In this document: positions 1 through 9,156 of the stretch, one piece after another | Position numbering within the stretch: position 1 is the stretch's first letter | Layout of the letters: each line of letters begins with the position of its first letter | Virus record (IMG/VR): IMGVR_UViG_3300017917_002441 | Span: 1 to 64,000 of that record | Direction: 5' to 3' (one strand) | Source of the DNA: a virus | Length of the DNA stretch: 64,000 nucleotides | Made by a program: the position numbers and the translations under genes | Notes under the pieces: model-generated | Told to the model about the DNA's origin: nothing | Seen by the model: the letters and a program-made list of their open reading frames with translations, nothing else | The model's database searches: none

Positions 1-19
1 AATTGAAAAGGAATCAATT

Positions 20-3000
20 ATGGCCCTAACATCACCAGGCGTAGAAGTCACAGTTATTGACGAGAGTCAATATATCCCTTCTGCTGTCAACACAGTACCT
101 TATTTTGTGGTAGCTACCGCGCAGAACAAAGTTTCTGCTGACGGGGTAACTGTAGCCGCTGGTACAACAGCCGCTAACGCTAACAAAACTTATCTTATTA
201 CAAGTCAACGAGACTTGGTTGCCACATTTGGTGTACCGTTCTTCTACAGTACAACAACTGGCACTCCTATCAATGGTTACGAGCTTAACGAATATGGCTT
301 GTTGGCTGCTTACAGCGCACTTGGTGTAACAAACCGTGCTTATGTACAGCGTGTTGATGTTAACTTAACTGACCTAACAGCCAGCTTGAGTCGTCCTACC
401 GGTGACCCAGCCAATGGCACATACTGGTTAGACGTTAGCACCAGCGTGTGGGGTATCCAAGAGTGGAATCAAACAACTGCTACATTCACAGTAAAAACTC
501 CAACAGTTATTACTGACAGCGCCAACGTAACTGATTCATCAGTTGGTGATTACACCCCTCTAGCCAGCATTGGTAGCATTGGCGACTATGCAGTAGTGGC
601 AGTGGATCAAAACATTCGTGGTTACTATAAAAATTCAAGCAACATCTGGGTGTTTATTGGCAGTGACGCTTGGAAATCTAGCTGGCCAACTGTGACAGGT
701 GGCAATGCACCTAGCAGTTTGACCGTGGGATCAAACTTGTACTTTAACGATGTACTAGTGGCAGTTCCAGCAAGCCCAAATAACACTGTGGCAGGCCTAG
801 CAGCCGCTATCAACAGCGCCGCTATTCCTGGCGTCACGGCAGCCGCAGTTGGCGGACGTCTAGCTGTATATGCTAACAGCCAAGCCACCAACGATGCTTC
901 AACAGCTAATGGTGGTATTGTAGCAGTTGACGCTGGTCCTAACCAAGGTAGCTCTTTATTGACTTCTTTGGGCCTAGTAACTGGTGAATATCTTGCACCA
1001 TCGTACTATCCTGGCTTCAGCTATCAAGTTCCACGCTGGAGAGTAACTGATACATCACCAAGACCTACAGGTTCCGTATGGAATAACTTGAGCTCAGTTA
1101 ATAACGGTTTAAATGTTAAAGTCAAGAAGTACAGTTCAGCCCTTGGCGATTGGGTGTCTCAAACTACCAACGCCTATGTAGACGATGCTCAAGCTAATAA
1201 CCAACTTGACCCAGCTGGCGGCGGTAAAAACATTCCAACTGGTACAACATACATTGGGTATGATGCCGCAACATATTTGACTAACACACTTTCAAACTTT
1301 AGTTTTGAAATTTTTGAACGTGTGGCGTTTGGACAAACAGTAATCACTGGTACTACTACACCCTCAGTATTCCAAGTTGGCAGCTCTTTTGGAATTGGTG
1401 GTTCAGAAGCTGGCTCAGCAACATTCAATGAAGGTTTAGTAACCATTGGTGGAACTGGTTCTGTCAGCGACTTTATTGCCGCAGTTAGCGCAGCCAACAT
1501 TCCTTATGTCAGTGCAAGCGTAAACAGTGCTGGCAATATTGTGTTTACACATAGCCAAGGCGGTACAATTCTATTACAAAACAACGTTGGCACTCCAGTA
1601 ACAACAGCTGGTTTTACTTCCGCAACTCCAAATGTCAGAGTTTTAAACACTGATACATCAGTATTGGTATTGAGCAACTGGGTAACAGCACCTGAGTTTG
1701 AATACACATCTAACGACGTGGCACCGGATCAGAACCCAGCTAACGGTCGTACTTGGTACTACAGCAGTGTCAGCGAGGTTGACATTATGATTCAGGACAA
1801 CGGTGTCTGGAAAGGTTATCAAAACGTTACTAACGATGTTCGTGGTTTCGATTTGAGTAACACAAACCCCAATGGTCCTATTGTAAGCGCAAGTGAACCA
1901 ACTACACAAAACGATGCCGCACAGACACCTCTACAATACGGTGACTTGTGGATTGACACTGGTGACTTAGAGAACTATCCTGTGATTTATCGTTGGGAAC
2001 CGGTTGACGGTGTTGACCAGTGGGTACTGATTAATACATCAGATCAGGTAACGGAAAATGGTGTATTGTTTGCAGATGCTCGGTGGAGTTCAAGCGGCGC
2101 CACTGACCCTGTAGCAGATCCGTTCCCAAGTATCATTAGCTTGCTAACAAGCGATCACTTGGACCTTGATGCTCCAAGCCCAGCACTATATCCTGAAGGT
2201 ATGTTGTTGTTTAACACACGCCGCAGTGGTTACAACGTGAAGGAATTTAGAAATAACTACTTTACATCACAAACATACCCCGATGCTGGTGCATACAACC
2301 CTGCACAACCAAGCAACAACAACAACCTACCGTTGTTCAACTATACTTGGGTCAGCGCAAGCGGTAACAAAGACAGCGGTGCGATGTGGAGCGGTCGTCA
2401 AGCACAACGTCAGATGATTGTGGCAGCAATGAAGTCTGGTATTGACACCAGTGCAGCCGCACGTGAAGAGCAAAATGGTTACAACATTATTGCTACACCT
2501 GGCTACCCTGAGTTGATTCCTAACATGATCGCACTCAGCAATGAACGTGCTAACACATTGTTCTGCGTTGGTGATACCCCAATGCGCTTGGCTGCCGACG
2601 GTAACAGCTTGGTTGAGTGGGCTACAAACAACAACGGTTTGGGCTTGCCAACAGAAGACGGTCTAGTTGCAACCAGCAACTACTTGGCTACATTCTATCC
2701 AAGTTGCCAAACTACAGACCTAGGTGGTACAACAGTTGTTGCTCCTCCAAGTCACATGATGGTTCGTACAATCTTGCGTAGTGATGCAGTTAGCTATCCA
2801 TGGTTGGCACCAGCAGGCACACGTCGTGGTGTTGTTGACAACGCCAACGCAATTGGTTATATTGATGCGGCTACTGGCGAATTCCAACAAATCAGCGTTG
2901 GACAAGCCGTGCGTGACATCCTGTATGAGCGCAACATTAACCCAATTACATTCATCCCAGGTGTTGGTATTACTAACTTTGGTAACAAGACCAGTACTAC

Positions 3001-3340
3001 AACAACAACTGCGCTGGACCGAATCAACGTTGCACGTTTGATCTGCTTCTTGCGTGGACGCTTGGAAGAAATTGGTAAGTTGTTCTTGTTTGAACCTAAC
3101 GATGAGATCACTCGTAACGAAATCACCAACACTGTTAACAGTTTGATGATTGACTTAATTGCCAAACGTGCTATCTATGACTACCTAGTTGTTTGCGACT
3201 TGAGCAACAACACACCAGCTAGAATTGATAGAAACGAGTTGTGGGTGGACATTGCCATCGAGCCTGTGAAGGCAGTAGAGTTTATCTACATTCCTTTGCG
3301 TATCAAGAATACTGGCGAAATTTCTGGTGCGGCAGGTTAA
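20..3340 (+). CDS. 18: Contractile tail sheath protein (gp18-like)
   Basis: Forms the contractile outer tube of the myovirus tail. The start has AAAAGGA eight bases upstream. The N-terminus (MALTSPGVEVTVID) is typical of sheath proteins, and the C-terminal ~180 residues carry the conserved sheath core: PWLAPAG, a GVGITNFGNKT segment, then INVARLICFLRGRLEEI and a final strand-rich arm. At 1106 residues it is far longer than T4 gp18 (659 aa); the extra length lies between about residues 110 and 780 and is rich in Thr, Ser, Asn and Gly, as expected for inserted surface domains. The tail tube gene follows directly, the usual T4-like order. The family call is firm; the nature of the insertions is inferred. 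Confidence 0.93.
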   Translation: MALTSPGVEVTVIDESQYIPSAVNTVPYFVVATAQNKVSADGVTVAAGTTAANANKTYLITSQRDLVATFGVPFFYSTTTGTPINGYELNEYGLLAAYSALGVTNRAYVQRVDVNLTDLTASLSRPTGDPANGTYWLDVSTSVWGIQEWNQTTATFTVKTPTVITDSANVTDSSVGDYTPLASIGSIGDYAVVAVDQNIRGYYKNSSNIWVFIGSDAWKSSWPTVTGGNAPSSLTVGSNLYFNDVLVAVPASPNNTVAGLAAAINSAAIPGVTAAAVGGRLAVYANSQATNDASTANGGIVAVDAGPNQGSSLLTSLGLVTGEYLAPSYYPGFSYQVPRWRVTDTSPRPTGSVWNNLSSVNNGLNVKVKKYSSALGDWVSQTTNAYVDDAQANNQLDPAGGGKNIPTGTTYIGYDAATYLTNTLSNFSFEIFERVAFGQTVITGTTTPSVFQVGSSFGIGGSEAGSATFNEGLVTIGGTGSVSDFIAAVSAANIPYVSASVNSAGNIVFTHSQGGTILLQNNVGTPVTTAGFTSATPNVRVLNTDTSVLVLSNWVTAPEFEYTSNDVAPDQNPANGRTWYYSSVSEVDIMIQDNGVWKGYQNVTNDVRGFDLSNTNPNGPIVSASEPTTQNDAAQTPLQYGDLWIDTGDLENYPVIYRWEPVDGVDQWVLINTSDQVTENGVLFADARWSSSGATDPVADPFPSIISLLTSDHLDLDAPSPALYPEGMLLFNTRRSGYNVKEFRNNYFTSQTYPDAGAYNPAQPSNNNNLPLFNYTWVSASGNKDSGAMWSGRQAQRQMIVAAMKSGIDTSAAAREEQNGYNIIATPGYPELIPNMIALSNERANTLFCVGDTPMRLAADGNSLVEWATNNNGLGLPTEDGLVATSNYLATFYPSCQTTDLGGTTVVAPPSHMMVRTILRSDAVSYPWLAPAGTRRGVVDNANAIGYIDAATGEFQQISVGQAVRDILYERNINPITFIPGVGITNFGNKTSTTTTTALDRINVARLICFLRGRLEEIGKLFLFEPNDEITRNEITNTVNSLMIDLIAKRAIYDYLVVCDLSNNTPARIDRNELWVDIAIEPVKAVEFIYIPLRIKNTGEISGAAG

Positions 3341-3350
3341 TATGACAAAT

Positions 3351-3370
3351 GGGCTGGTTTTAACCAGCCC
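3351..3370 (+). terminator. Hairpin after sheath gene
   Basis: Perfect inverted repeat GGGCTGGTT / AACCAGCCC (3351-3359 and 3362-3370) with a two-base centre, ten bases after the sheath stop. No T-run follows, so it may act as an attenuator or RNA-processing or stability hairpin rather than a classical terminator. Confidence 0.55.
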
Positions 3371-3380
3371 TGAGTCCAGG

Positions 3381-3386
3381 TAAATA
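3381..3386 (+). promoter_or_regulatory. Late-type promoter box TAAATA before tube gene
   Basis: GGTAAATAAAC lies 19 bases before the tube ATG, with a Shine-Dalgarno (TAGGAG) in between. It resembles the core of the T4 late promoter TATAAATA and recurs before other virion genes in this window. Confidence 0.5.
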
Positions 3387-3405
3387 AACATATAGGAGAT
3401 AACAA

Positions 3406-4038
3406 ATGGCAGTTTCATCACTACAGAGAATGACAGTACCGCTAGCTAGCGATCAAAGCGCAAGCACACAAGGTCTGTTGATGCCTAAACTCAAATATCG
3501 CTTTAGAGTGATGTTTGAAAATTTTGGCGTATCAAAGCCAACAACTGAATTGACTAAGCAAGTAATCAGCTTCACACGCCCTAATTTGAGCTTTGAAGAA
3601 ATCACACTACCAATTTACAACTCAACATTGAAGTTGGCAGGTAAGCACACATGGGCTGATGCTACATGTGAAATCCGTGACGATGCAAGTGGCGCAATCA
3701 GTAAACTTATTGGCGAACAACTACAGAAGCAAATGGACTTTTTGGAAATGGCTTCTGCAAGTTCAGGTATCGATTACAAGTTCTTAACAAGAGTCGAAGT
3801 ACTAGACGGTGGTAATGGCGCAAGCGAGCCAATCGTTCTAGAAACTTGGGAACTATACGGTTGCTATCTAAAGTCAGCAGACTATGGCGCATTGAACTAC
3901 GGTGAAAGCGCACCAGTCACAGTTAATTTGACAATTGCTTACGACAACGCTAACCAGACCCCTGAAGGTACTGGTGTTGGCACACCAATTGGACGTACCC
4001 TAGGCGACGTGGTAACCGGTGCTGGCCAAGGCCAGTAA
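3406..4038 (+). CDS. 19: Tail tube protein (gp19-like)
   Basis: Builds the inner tail tube through which DNA passes. The 210-residue length is close to that of T4 gp19 (163 aa) with small extensions. Visible family features are a basic N-terminal strand region (KLKYRFRVMFENFG), an alternating polar/hydrophobic beta pattern, the WADATCEIRDD segment, and a closing region with WELYGCYLKSADYGALNYGE and a NLTIAYDNA strand. The start is supported by TAGGAG ten bases upstream. It sits directly after the sheath gene and before a second tube-fold protein. Assignment rests on sequence pattern and synteny. Confidence 0.88.
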   Translation: MAVSSLQRMTVPLASDQSASTQGLLMPKLKYRFRVMFENFGVSKPTTELTKQVISFTRPNLSFEEITLPIYNSTLKLAGKHTWADATCEIRDDASGAISKLIGEQLQKQMDFLEMASASSGIDYKFLTRVEVLDGGNGASEPIVLETWELYGCYLKSADYGALNYGESAPVTVNLTIAYDNANQTPEGTGVGTPIGRTLGDVVTGAGQGQ

Positions 4039-4048
4039 GGAGTAATCC

Positions 4049-5200
4049 ATGGCCAATGGCGGCGGTCCATTTGGTATTGGCAATCAAGTCTTCAAAGGCT
4101 TTATTGGAAATGACGTCTTGCGTGATTACACTCACGCAAGTCGTACATTCACGACCAACAGTTACGAACTTAAACCACGCTTTAAGTTTTTATTCCATGT
4201 TAGCTTTACTATCAACGTTCAGCAAATTCCTTATCTCCGTGGCGTTTTTAGTAACGATGATATTCAAGAACTCAGCTTGTTGGTTAAAACAGTTGACTTA
4301 CCCAAGTACAACATTGCAACACAGACGCTGAACCAGTATAATCGTAAACGTGTAGTACAAACCAAAGTTGATTACCAGCCAGTTTCGTTGACATTCCATG
4401 ACGACGGTGGCGATAACAGTCGCAAGCTTTGGTACTATTATTTCAGTTACTACTTTAAAGACCCTGCTCAACGATATTTGTCGCCAAATAACACCAACGG
4501 AAGTTTGGGTGCTAGTTTAAACAGCCCAGCTGGCTTTGGTTACAACAGCAGAGACATTTACAACGATATTCTTCAAGTCAAAGACTGGGGTTACTCAGGG
4601 GAGACTTGGAACGACGGAACCAGTGCCACAGGTGGTAAGCCACCTTTCTTTAGAGACATACGTATATACGGCATGGATCAGCGCAAGTTTGCTGAGTATG
4701 TGCTAGTAAACCCAATTATATCAAACTGGAGTCATGATCAATATGACTACAGCCAAGGATCTGGTGTTATGCAACACAGCATGACCATTAACTATGAAAC
4801 TGTAAAATACTACGAAGGCGCAGTGGGTGGATCTCGTCCAGACACCAACGTACAAGGATTTGCAGACCCCAGCCACTACGACACACGTGTTAGCCCCATT
4901 GGTCGCCCCGGTGGCAATCAAACAGTGTTTGGGCAAGGTGGATTGCTGGACGCTGGTATTGGTATATTGAGCGACTTACAAAGTGGCACAGTGGGTGGCT
5001 TAATTGGTGCCGCACAAACAGCCGCACGTTCGTACAACACATTCAAGGGTGCAGACCTAAAGAGCATTACCAAGAGTGAAGCTATTGCCCTGGGCAAGAA
5101 TACTATCATACAGGCTATTCCTGGCGCAGTGCGACCAGTATTAAACAAGCCAACTGGTATATTCATCCCAACACCCACAAACCCTAACAACAATCCTTGA
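4049..5200 (+). CDS. Tube-fold baseplate or tail-tube initiator-like protein
   Basis: 383 residues. The first 230 follow the tail-tube fold pattern: RFKFLFHVSF, LLVKTVDLPKYNI, the NQYNRKRVVQTKVDYQPVSL strand, a YYFSYYFKDP helix, then PIISNWSHDQYDYSQGSGVM and MTINYETVKYYEG. The last ~130 residues are a Gly/Pro/Ala-rich extension not found in plain tube proteins. Such proteins resemble T4 gp54 or gp48, which start tube polymerisation on the baseplate, so a baseplate-tube junction role is likely but not proven. The start has AAGGAG (4038-4043) just upstream; the stop is followed by one base and the next ATG. Confidence 0.65.
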   Translation: MANGGGPFGIGNQVFKGFIGNDVLRDYTHASRTFTTNSYELKPRFKFLFHVSFTINVQQIPYLRGVFSNDDIQELSLLVKTVDLPKYNIATQTLNQYNRKRVVQTKVDYQPVSLTFHDDGGDNSRKLWYYYFSYYFKDPAQRYLSPNNTNGSLGASLNSPAGFGYNSRDIYNDILQVKDWGYSGETWNDGTSATGGKPPFFRDIRIYGMDQRKFAEYVLVNPIISNWSHDQYDYSQGSGVMQHSMTINYETVKYYEGAVGGSRPDTNVQGFADPSHYDTRVSPIGRPGGNQTVFGQGGLLDAGIGILSDLQSGTVGGLIGAAQTAARSYNTFKGADLKSITKSEAIALGKNTIIQAIPGAVRPVLNKPTGIFIPTPTNPNNNP

Positions 5201-5201
5201 T

Positions 5202-5561
5202 ATGTCAACAGTAAATTATGCTAACACCAACATAGATCAAACCGTAAGAATTTTTGATAGTTTTTATCGGTATGATGTACAAGTGCCCGCGGCTGAATAC
5301 GATGTAGTGTTTAGCTACTTCAAGTCGAACATGAAGAACGCACGTGCCGCTGGTAATTTTACAGTGAGTTTGTTTCAAGTAGCACAAGAAACCAATGTAC
5401 CTCCGTTGACATTGCTCAAGCAATTTGAAGGTACTAGTGGGGTAAACCTCAATGCTACATTGGCATACTACCTCAATCAAATACGCAGCCGCGCCACATT
5501 GTTGGGTGTAGGTGCACCAGTGGTGCCCAATGCGTATGCAGCCAGAAACGTATTACAGTAA
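5202..5561 (+). CDS. Conserved-type phage protein of unknown function
   Basis: 119 residues, starting one base after the stop of the tube-fold gene, so probably translationally coupled. The middle is helical, with regularly spaced aromatic and aliphatic residues (YDVVFSYFKSNMKNARAAGNF, PPLTLLKQFEG), and the end reads LAYYLNQIRSRATLLGVG. No catalytic motif, signal peptide or membrane segment is visible. Its place between tail-tube and head-completion genes suggests a virion or assembly role. I do not recognise a named family. Confidence 0.7.
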   Translation: MSTVNYANTNIDQTVRIFDSFYRYDVQVPAAEYDVVFSYFKSNMKNARAAGNFTVSLFQVAQETNVPPLTLLKQFEGTSGVNLNATLAYYLNQIRSRATLLGVGAPVVPNAYAARNVLQ

Positions 5562-5564
5562 ACT

Positions 5565-5996
5565 ATGGCTAAGTGGGCTCAAGGTCAATACATAGTTCAA
5601 AATCGTGAAAAGTATGTTGGCAAAGGTACGCCAAGATATCGTTCAGGTTGGGAACACAGCTTTATGCGTTTTTGCGACAGCAATGACCATATACTACAGT
5701 GGGCATCAGAAAGCATTGCTATTCCCTACCGCAATCCCATAACAGGCAAAATGACTAACTATGTGCCAGACTTCTTGATCACATATCGCACTAGAAACAA
5801 TACAGTCAAAGCCGAACTCATTGAAATCAAGCCTAAAAAACAAAGCGTGGTAGAAGACCGAATGAGCTCTAGAGACCGTGCAGTTGTAGCAGTAAACTAC
5901 GCTAAGTGGGATGCCGCAACCAAGTGGGCACGCCGTAATGGCATGACATTTAGGGTTATAACCGAAACAGACATGTTTCACATGGGTGGCAAGTAG
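5565..5996 (+). CDS. 4: Head completion protein (gp4-like)
   Basis: 143 residues. T4 gp4 (also called gp50/gp4) is needed to complete packaged heads before tail joining and resembles TnsA-type endonucleases. Matching features are an N-terminal basic segment with YVGKGTPRYRSGWEHSFMRFCD, the WASESIAIPYRNPITGK strand pair, the acidic-strand motif YVPDFLITY, then LIEIKPKKQ, which together look like the D...ExK core of PD-(D/E)XK nucleases. The size matches T4 gp4 (150 aa). The gene lies three bases after the preceding stop and directly before terS. Confidence 0.82.
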   Translation: MAKWAQGQYIVQNREKYVGKGTPRYRSGWEHSFMRFCDSNDHILQWASESIAIPYRNPITGKMTNYVPDFLITYRTRNNTVKAELIEIKPKKQSVVEDRMSSRDRAVVAVNYAKWDAATKWARRNGMTFRVITETDMFHMGGK

Positions 5997-6001
5997 TACG
6001 G

Positions 6002-6007
6002 TAAATA
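6002..6007 (+). promoter_or_regulatory. Late-type box TAAATA directly before terS ATG
   Basis: GGTAAATACCGT ends at the ATG (6012). Only four bases separate box and start codon and there is no Shine-Dalgarno, so a transcript from it would be leaderless or nearly so. Confidence 0.5.
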
Positions 6008-6011
6008 CCGT

Positions 6012-6509
6012 ATGACTCGCAAACTTGAAGAACTTTTTGATCTACCGCCAACTTCCAAAGAAGTTGAAACCGCGGTTCCTGATTTAGAGGAAAACCGCAA
6101 CACCATAGTGGCTCTTGACGAAGCCATAGACAAAATAGACACAGCTCTCCCAGCAGTCAAAGGCTTAGACGCTACTGACAGTGAAATGGACGAGCTTGCC
6201 GATCTAGCTAAACAAAGCTACAACGAGTTAATGGATCTAGGTATGCAAGTAGATTCACGTTTTGCCTCGGAAATTTTTGGGGTAGCCAGCAACATGCTAG
6301 GGCATGCAATTACTGCCAAAACAGCCAAGCTAGACAAAAAGCTCAAGATGATTGATTTGCAATTGAAAAAGATGCGACTAGATCAGCAACAAGCTGATAA
6401 GGATGCTGATGCAGGCGCAGTGCAACAAGGCACAGGGGTAGTACTCAGCCGCAATGATTTGCTGGAGCAAATTCTCAAGCGCAACGATCAAAACAGTAAA
6501 AAAGAATAA
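6012..6509 (+). CDS. 16: Terminase small subunit (gp16-like)
   Basis: Recognises and regulates packaging of concatemeric DNA by the large terminase. 165 residues, the same as T4 gp16 (164 aa). The layout matches: an acidic N-terminal region with a DLPPTSKEVETAVPDLEEN stretch, a central helical pair rich in Ala, Lys and Leu (about residues 70-125, including LDKKLKMIDLQLKKMRLDQQ) expected to form the oligomeric coiled coil, and a C-terminal segment VVLSRNDLLEQILKRN comparable to the gp16 tail. The large subunit is encoded 7 kb downstream, so the pair is split here. The call rests on length, architecture and context. Confidence 0.72.
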   Translation: MTRKLEELFDLPPTSKEVETAVPDLEENRNTIVALDEAIDKIDTALPAVKGLDATDSEMDELADLAKQSYNELMDLGMQVDSRFASEIFGVASNMLGHAITAKTAKLDKKLKMIDLQLKKMRLDQQQADKDADAGAVQQGTGVVLSRNDLLEQILKRNDQNSKKE

Positions 6510-6512
6510 ATA
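6506..6512 (+). promoter_or_regulatory. Late-type box ATAAATA
   Basis: AATAAATATAGG overlaps the terS stop codon and lies 17 bases before the next ATG (6530), which has a CAGGAAC Shine-Dalgarno-like element. Consistent with a late promoter for the following cargo genes. Confidence 0.45.
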
Positions 6513-6529
6513 TAGGACAGGAACCTGAC

Positions 6530-7138
6530 ATGAAACCATTTGCACAATACCTCGCTGAAAGCGAACGTACCTATGATTATCGGATCAAAATCTGCGGTAA
6601 ACCACCAGCAGACACTGTTCGATTATTGAAACAACGTCTTGATCAATTTGATCCTGTACGCATGGGAGATGAAAAGTCTACCCCGGTACAACCAATCCCC
6701 ACTGACTTCCCTAACTTCAAAAATGAATCAGTTACCATGCTTGATGTAAGCTTTCGCTATCCAGCGATTGAGCCACAAATCAAGCAACTGTTTCAGTTGT
6801 TAGGTGGCGACCCTAATCGTTTAGTAATGACCACTCGTGATTACAATGACAGCATGGCCGCTGAGTACAAGAAGATTGAAGATGAAAACCAGGATCTTGT
6901 TGCTGACACTGACTATCCTGCACCTGATGCAGAACAAAAAGGTCTCAAGAAAGACTACAGTGTAGAGGCTCATGATCACGTTGTGCTAAAAAATCAATAT
7001 CGTTCCGACTTCACAGTGGCAGGTGGCAAGACCCGTCCAGCAGTGACAACAAATGATTTCAAAACTGGTAACACCAGTCCGATGACAAAAATTAACCGTC
7101 CGGCAAAGCCAGCGACTGGTGCCAAACCAAGAGGATAA
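6530..7138 (+). CDS. Virion-associated candidate with capsid-targeting-like N-terminus
   Basis: 202 residues, no named function. The first ten residues, MKPFAQYLAE followed by Ser, closely match the T4 capsid-targeting sequence (IPIII begins MKTYQEFIAE, cut after Glu by the prohead protease). Residues ~15-100 form an alpha/beta unit (YDYRIKICGKPPADTVRLLK, VTMLDVSFRYPAIEPQIKQL); the rest is charged and low in order, ending in a basic PAKPATGAKPRG tail. I know related sequences from cyanophages and pelagic phages, where they are unassigned. A virion-internal protein is the best inference. Confidence 0.6.
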   Translation: MKPFAQYLAESERTYDYRIKICGKPPADTVRLLKQRLDQFDPVRMGDEKSTPVQPIPTDFPNFKNESVTMLDVSFRYPAIEPQIKQLFQLLGGDPNRLVMTTRDYNDSMAAEYKKIEDENQDLVADTDYPAPDAEQKGLKKDYSVEAHDHVVLKNQYRSDFTVAGGKTRPAVTTNDFKTGNTSPMTKINRPAKPATGAKPRG

Positions 7139-7142
7139 AGCA

Positions 7143-9155
7143 ATGACATTTTTCTATGACTTAAACAAAAAATTAGCCACACTGGCTGAGAAACAAGAAT
7201 CACAACAGTTATCAGAAAGTGCTGTTGCTGAACGTGCCACTGGCGATTACAGTGCTAAAGATGCACGTGCTGGCAAAGACATTGGCAAGCCAGGCAAAGG
7301 ATTTGCCAAAATTGCTAAGTCAGCTGGCGAGAAGTATGGCAGCAAAGAGCGTGGTGAGAAAGTTGCTGGTGCTGTGTTGGCCAAACTACGTGGCAAAAAC
7401 GAAGGCATTGAACAAGAAGGCAATGCATTCTCTGGCGCAGTGGCCAAGGCCAAAGCTGATGGTGTTCAACCTGGCGAGAAAATCAAAGTTGGTGGTAAGG
7501 AATATCCTGTGAGAGAAGGTGAAGTACCAGCAGAGTTTCGAGGAGCCAAGAAGTCAGATGTGCCAGCGTATCAACGCAAGGCCAAAGGCGGTGATTGGAA
7601 AGTTGGACAAAAAGATTTAGACAAAGAACGTGAACGCAACATCAGTGACCGCAAAGGCCTTGCACGTTTACGTGGTGCCGACCCTGCTGAAGTTGACGAA
7701 GGCTGGGACGACATGTTGAAGATGGTCAAAGACCGCGGCGACATGAAAGTTGGCGATACTAAAAAAGGTGCCAAAGGCACTATCACAAAAACAGCAACTG
7801 GTGTACGTCACACACGTAGCTATGACGAAAAGACCGGTGAAACTGACACAGGTGATGATGCACCAGCAGCCGGAGAAAAGCGCGGTCGTGGACGTCCCAA
7901 GAAATACACAGCAGACAATCCTCGTCAAGAGCGTACCACAGCTAAGTCACGCAAAGCTGACCGCACTGCGTACAGCAAGAAAAAAGTAAATGAATACGGT
8001 GACTTTGGTCCCATGGAAGACCAAGACGAAATGGTTGATCGTGGCGAATATGATCGCGAAGGCGACATGGCCAAAGAACAATTGCACACTATTGAAGCAG
8101 CCGCTGAAGAGCTACATGCAATTCTCAGCGACGAAGAGAATTTGCCTGAGTGGGTGCAAAGCAAAATTACCAAGGCCATGGACTACATTGACACTGCACG
8201 TGACTACATGAAGTCTAGCAAGGCCGATGATGCTGAACCTGTTGCTGAAAAGGCTCCTCCAGGCGCTAAAGCAGAACGCATGGTCAAGCACATCAAGAAG
8301 GGCTATGCCAAAGACGGCAAGCTAACTGACAAAGAAAAATCAATTGCTTATGCCACAGCTTGGAAAAGCAAAAACAAAAGCAAAAAGAAAGAAAAAGAAG
8401 TTGAAGAAAATACAGTGGCCGGCAATGTGGCACCAGCAGACGAAGCACCAAAGAGCAAAGGCAGTGGTGGATTTACATTTGGCAAAGGCATTTACGACTC
8501 TCTAAATCGTGAACTAGAAACTATGATTTCTGAAAGCATGAACATCAGCATGAACATGAGCAACAACCCTGATGGTGGCCCAGCTCATAGCTTGACTGTT
8601 ACTGCCACAGACGAAGACGCACTCAAATTGGCAACCATGTTGAAAATGGCTGGCCTTGGTGGTGGCGAGCAAGAAGGTCCTGCTACATGCGAAACCTGTA
8701 ACGAAGCACCATGTCATTGCGCCGAAATGGTTGACGAAAATCAACCTGAGTGGCCCACTGATCAAGTTGAAGCAGAAGACAATTTTGAATACAGCGGTGG
8801 CCTGAACGGCCCCAAGTCAACAGGTCAGACCACGGGTGCTCCGTTTAACCGTCAGCCACAACGCCAAGGTGCTATGGCTGAACAAGATGAGTTAGCTGGC
8901 ATGCTTGGCTTTGATGGTCAGCCTAGTTTTAACAGTAAAGAAATAAACGAACAAGAGCAGGATGAGTTAAGTCGCATGAAAGAAATGGCTGGCATTCGTG
9001 AATCTGCCAAGCCAGACTATGTTGATCTTGACAAAGATGGCAACAAAAAAGAGTCAATGAAAAAGGCTGCTGACGACAAAGCCAAGGGCGAAAAGAAAGT
9101 TGAAGAAAGTATTCTATCTTTGACAAATCTTTGGAAAGAATACAAAGGTCAGTAA
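7143..9155 (+). CDS. Large charged virion-internal candidate with AT-hook
   Basis: 670 residues from the ATG at 7143, preferred over an in-frame GTG at 7119 because AGAGGATAA sits just before it. Extremely rich in Lys, Glu, Asp, Gly and Ala. Residues 246-254 read KRGRGRPKK, a classical AT-hook that binds the minor groove of AT-rich DNA. Residues 516-526 form a small Cys cluster (C-x2-C-x4-C-x-C). A helix-rich segment (MVKHIKKGYAKDGKLTDKEK) and a late DLDKDGNKKESMKKAADDK segment are, as I recall, shared by other marine phage virion proteins. Sites of the T4 prohead-protease type occur at residues 23-25 (LSE/S), 462-464 (ISE/S) and 618-620 (IRE/S). A processed internal head protein is inferred. 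Confidence 0.6.
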   Translation: MTFFYDLNKKLATLAEKQESQQLSESAVAERATGDYSAKDARAGKDIGKPGKGFAKIAKSAGEKYGSKERGEKVAGAVLAKLRGKNEGIEQEGNAFSGAVAKAKADGVQPGEKIKVGGKEYPVREGEVPAEFRGAKKSDVPAYQRKAKGGDWKVGQKDLDKERERNISDRKGLARLRGADPAEVDEGWDDMLKMVKDRGDMKVGDTKKGAKGTITKTATGVRHTRSYDEKTGETDTGDDAPAAGEKRGRGRPKKYTADNPRQERTTAKSRKADRTAYSKKKVNEYGDFGPMEDQDEMVDRGEYDREGDMAKEQLHTIEAAAEELHAILSDEENLPEWVQSKITKAMDYIDTARDYMKSSKADDAEPVAEKAPPGAKAERMVKHIKKGYAKDGKLTDKEKSIAYATAWKSKNKSKKKEKEVEENTVAGNVAPADEAPKSKGSGGFTFGKGIYDSLNRELETMISESMNISMNMSNNPDGGPAHSLTVTATDEDALKLATMLKMAGLGGGEQEGPATCETCNEAPCHCAEMVDENQPEWPTDQVEAEDNFEYSGGLNGPKSTGQTTGAPFNRQPQRQGAMAEQDELAGMLGFDGQPSFNSKEINEQEQDELSRMKEMAGIRESAKPDYVDLDKDGNKKESMKKAADDKAKGEKKVEESILSLTNLWKEYKGQ

Positions 9156-9156
9156 T

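Noticed and set aside
7119-7142. GTG start for the 670-residue charged protein
   Set aside because: It overlaps the preceding gene end; ATG 7143 is placed correctly behind AGAGGATAA.
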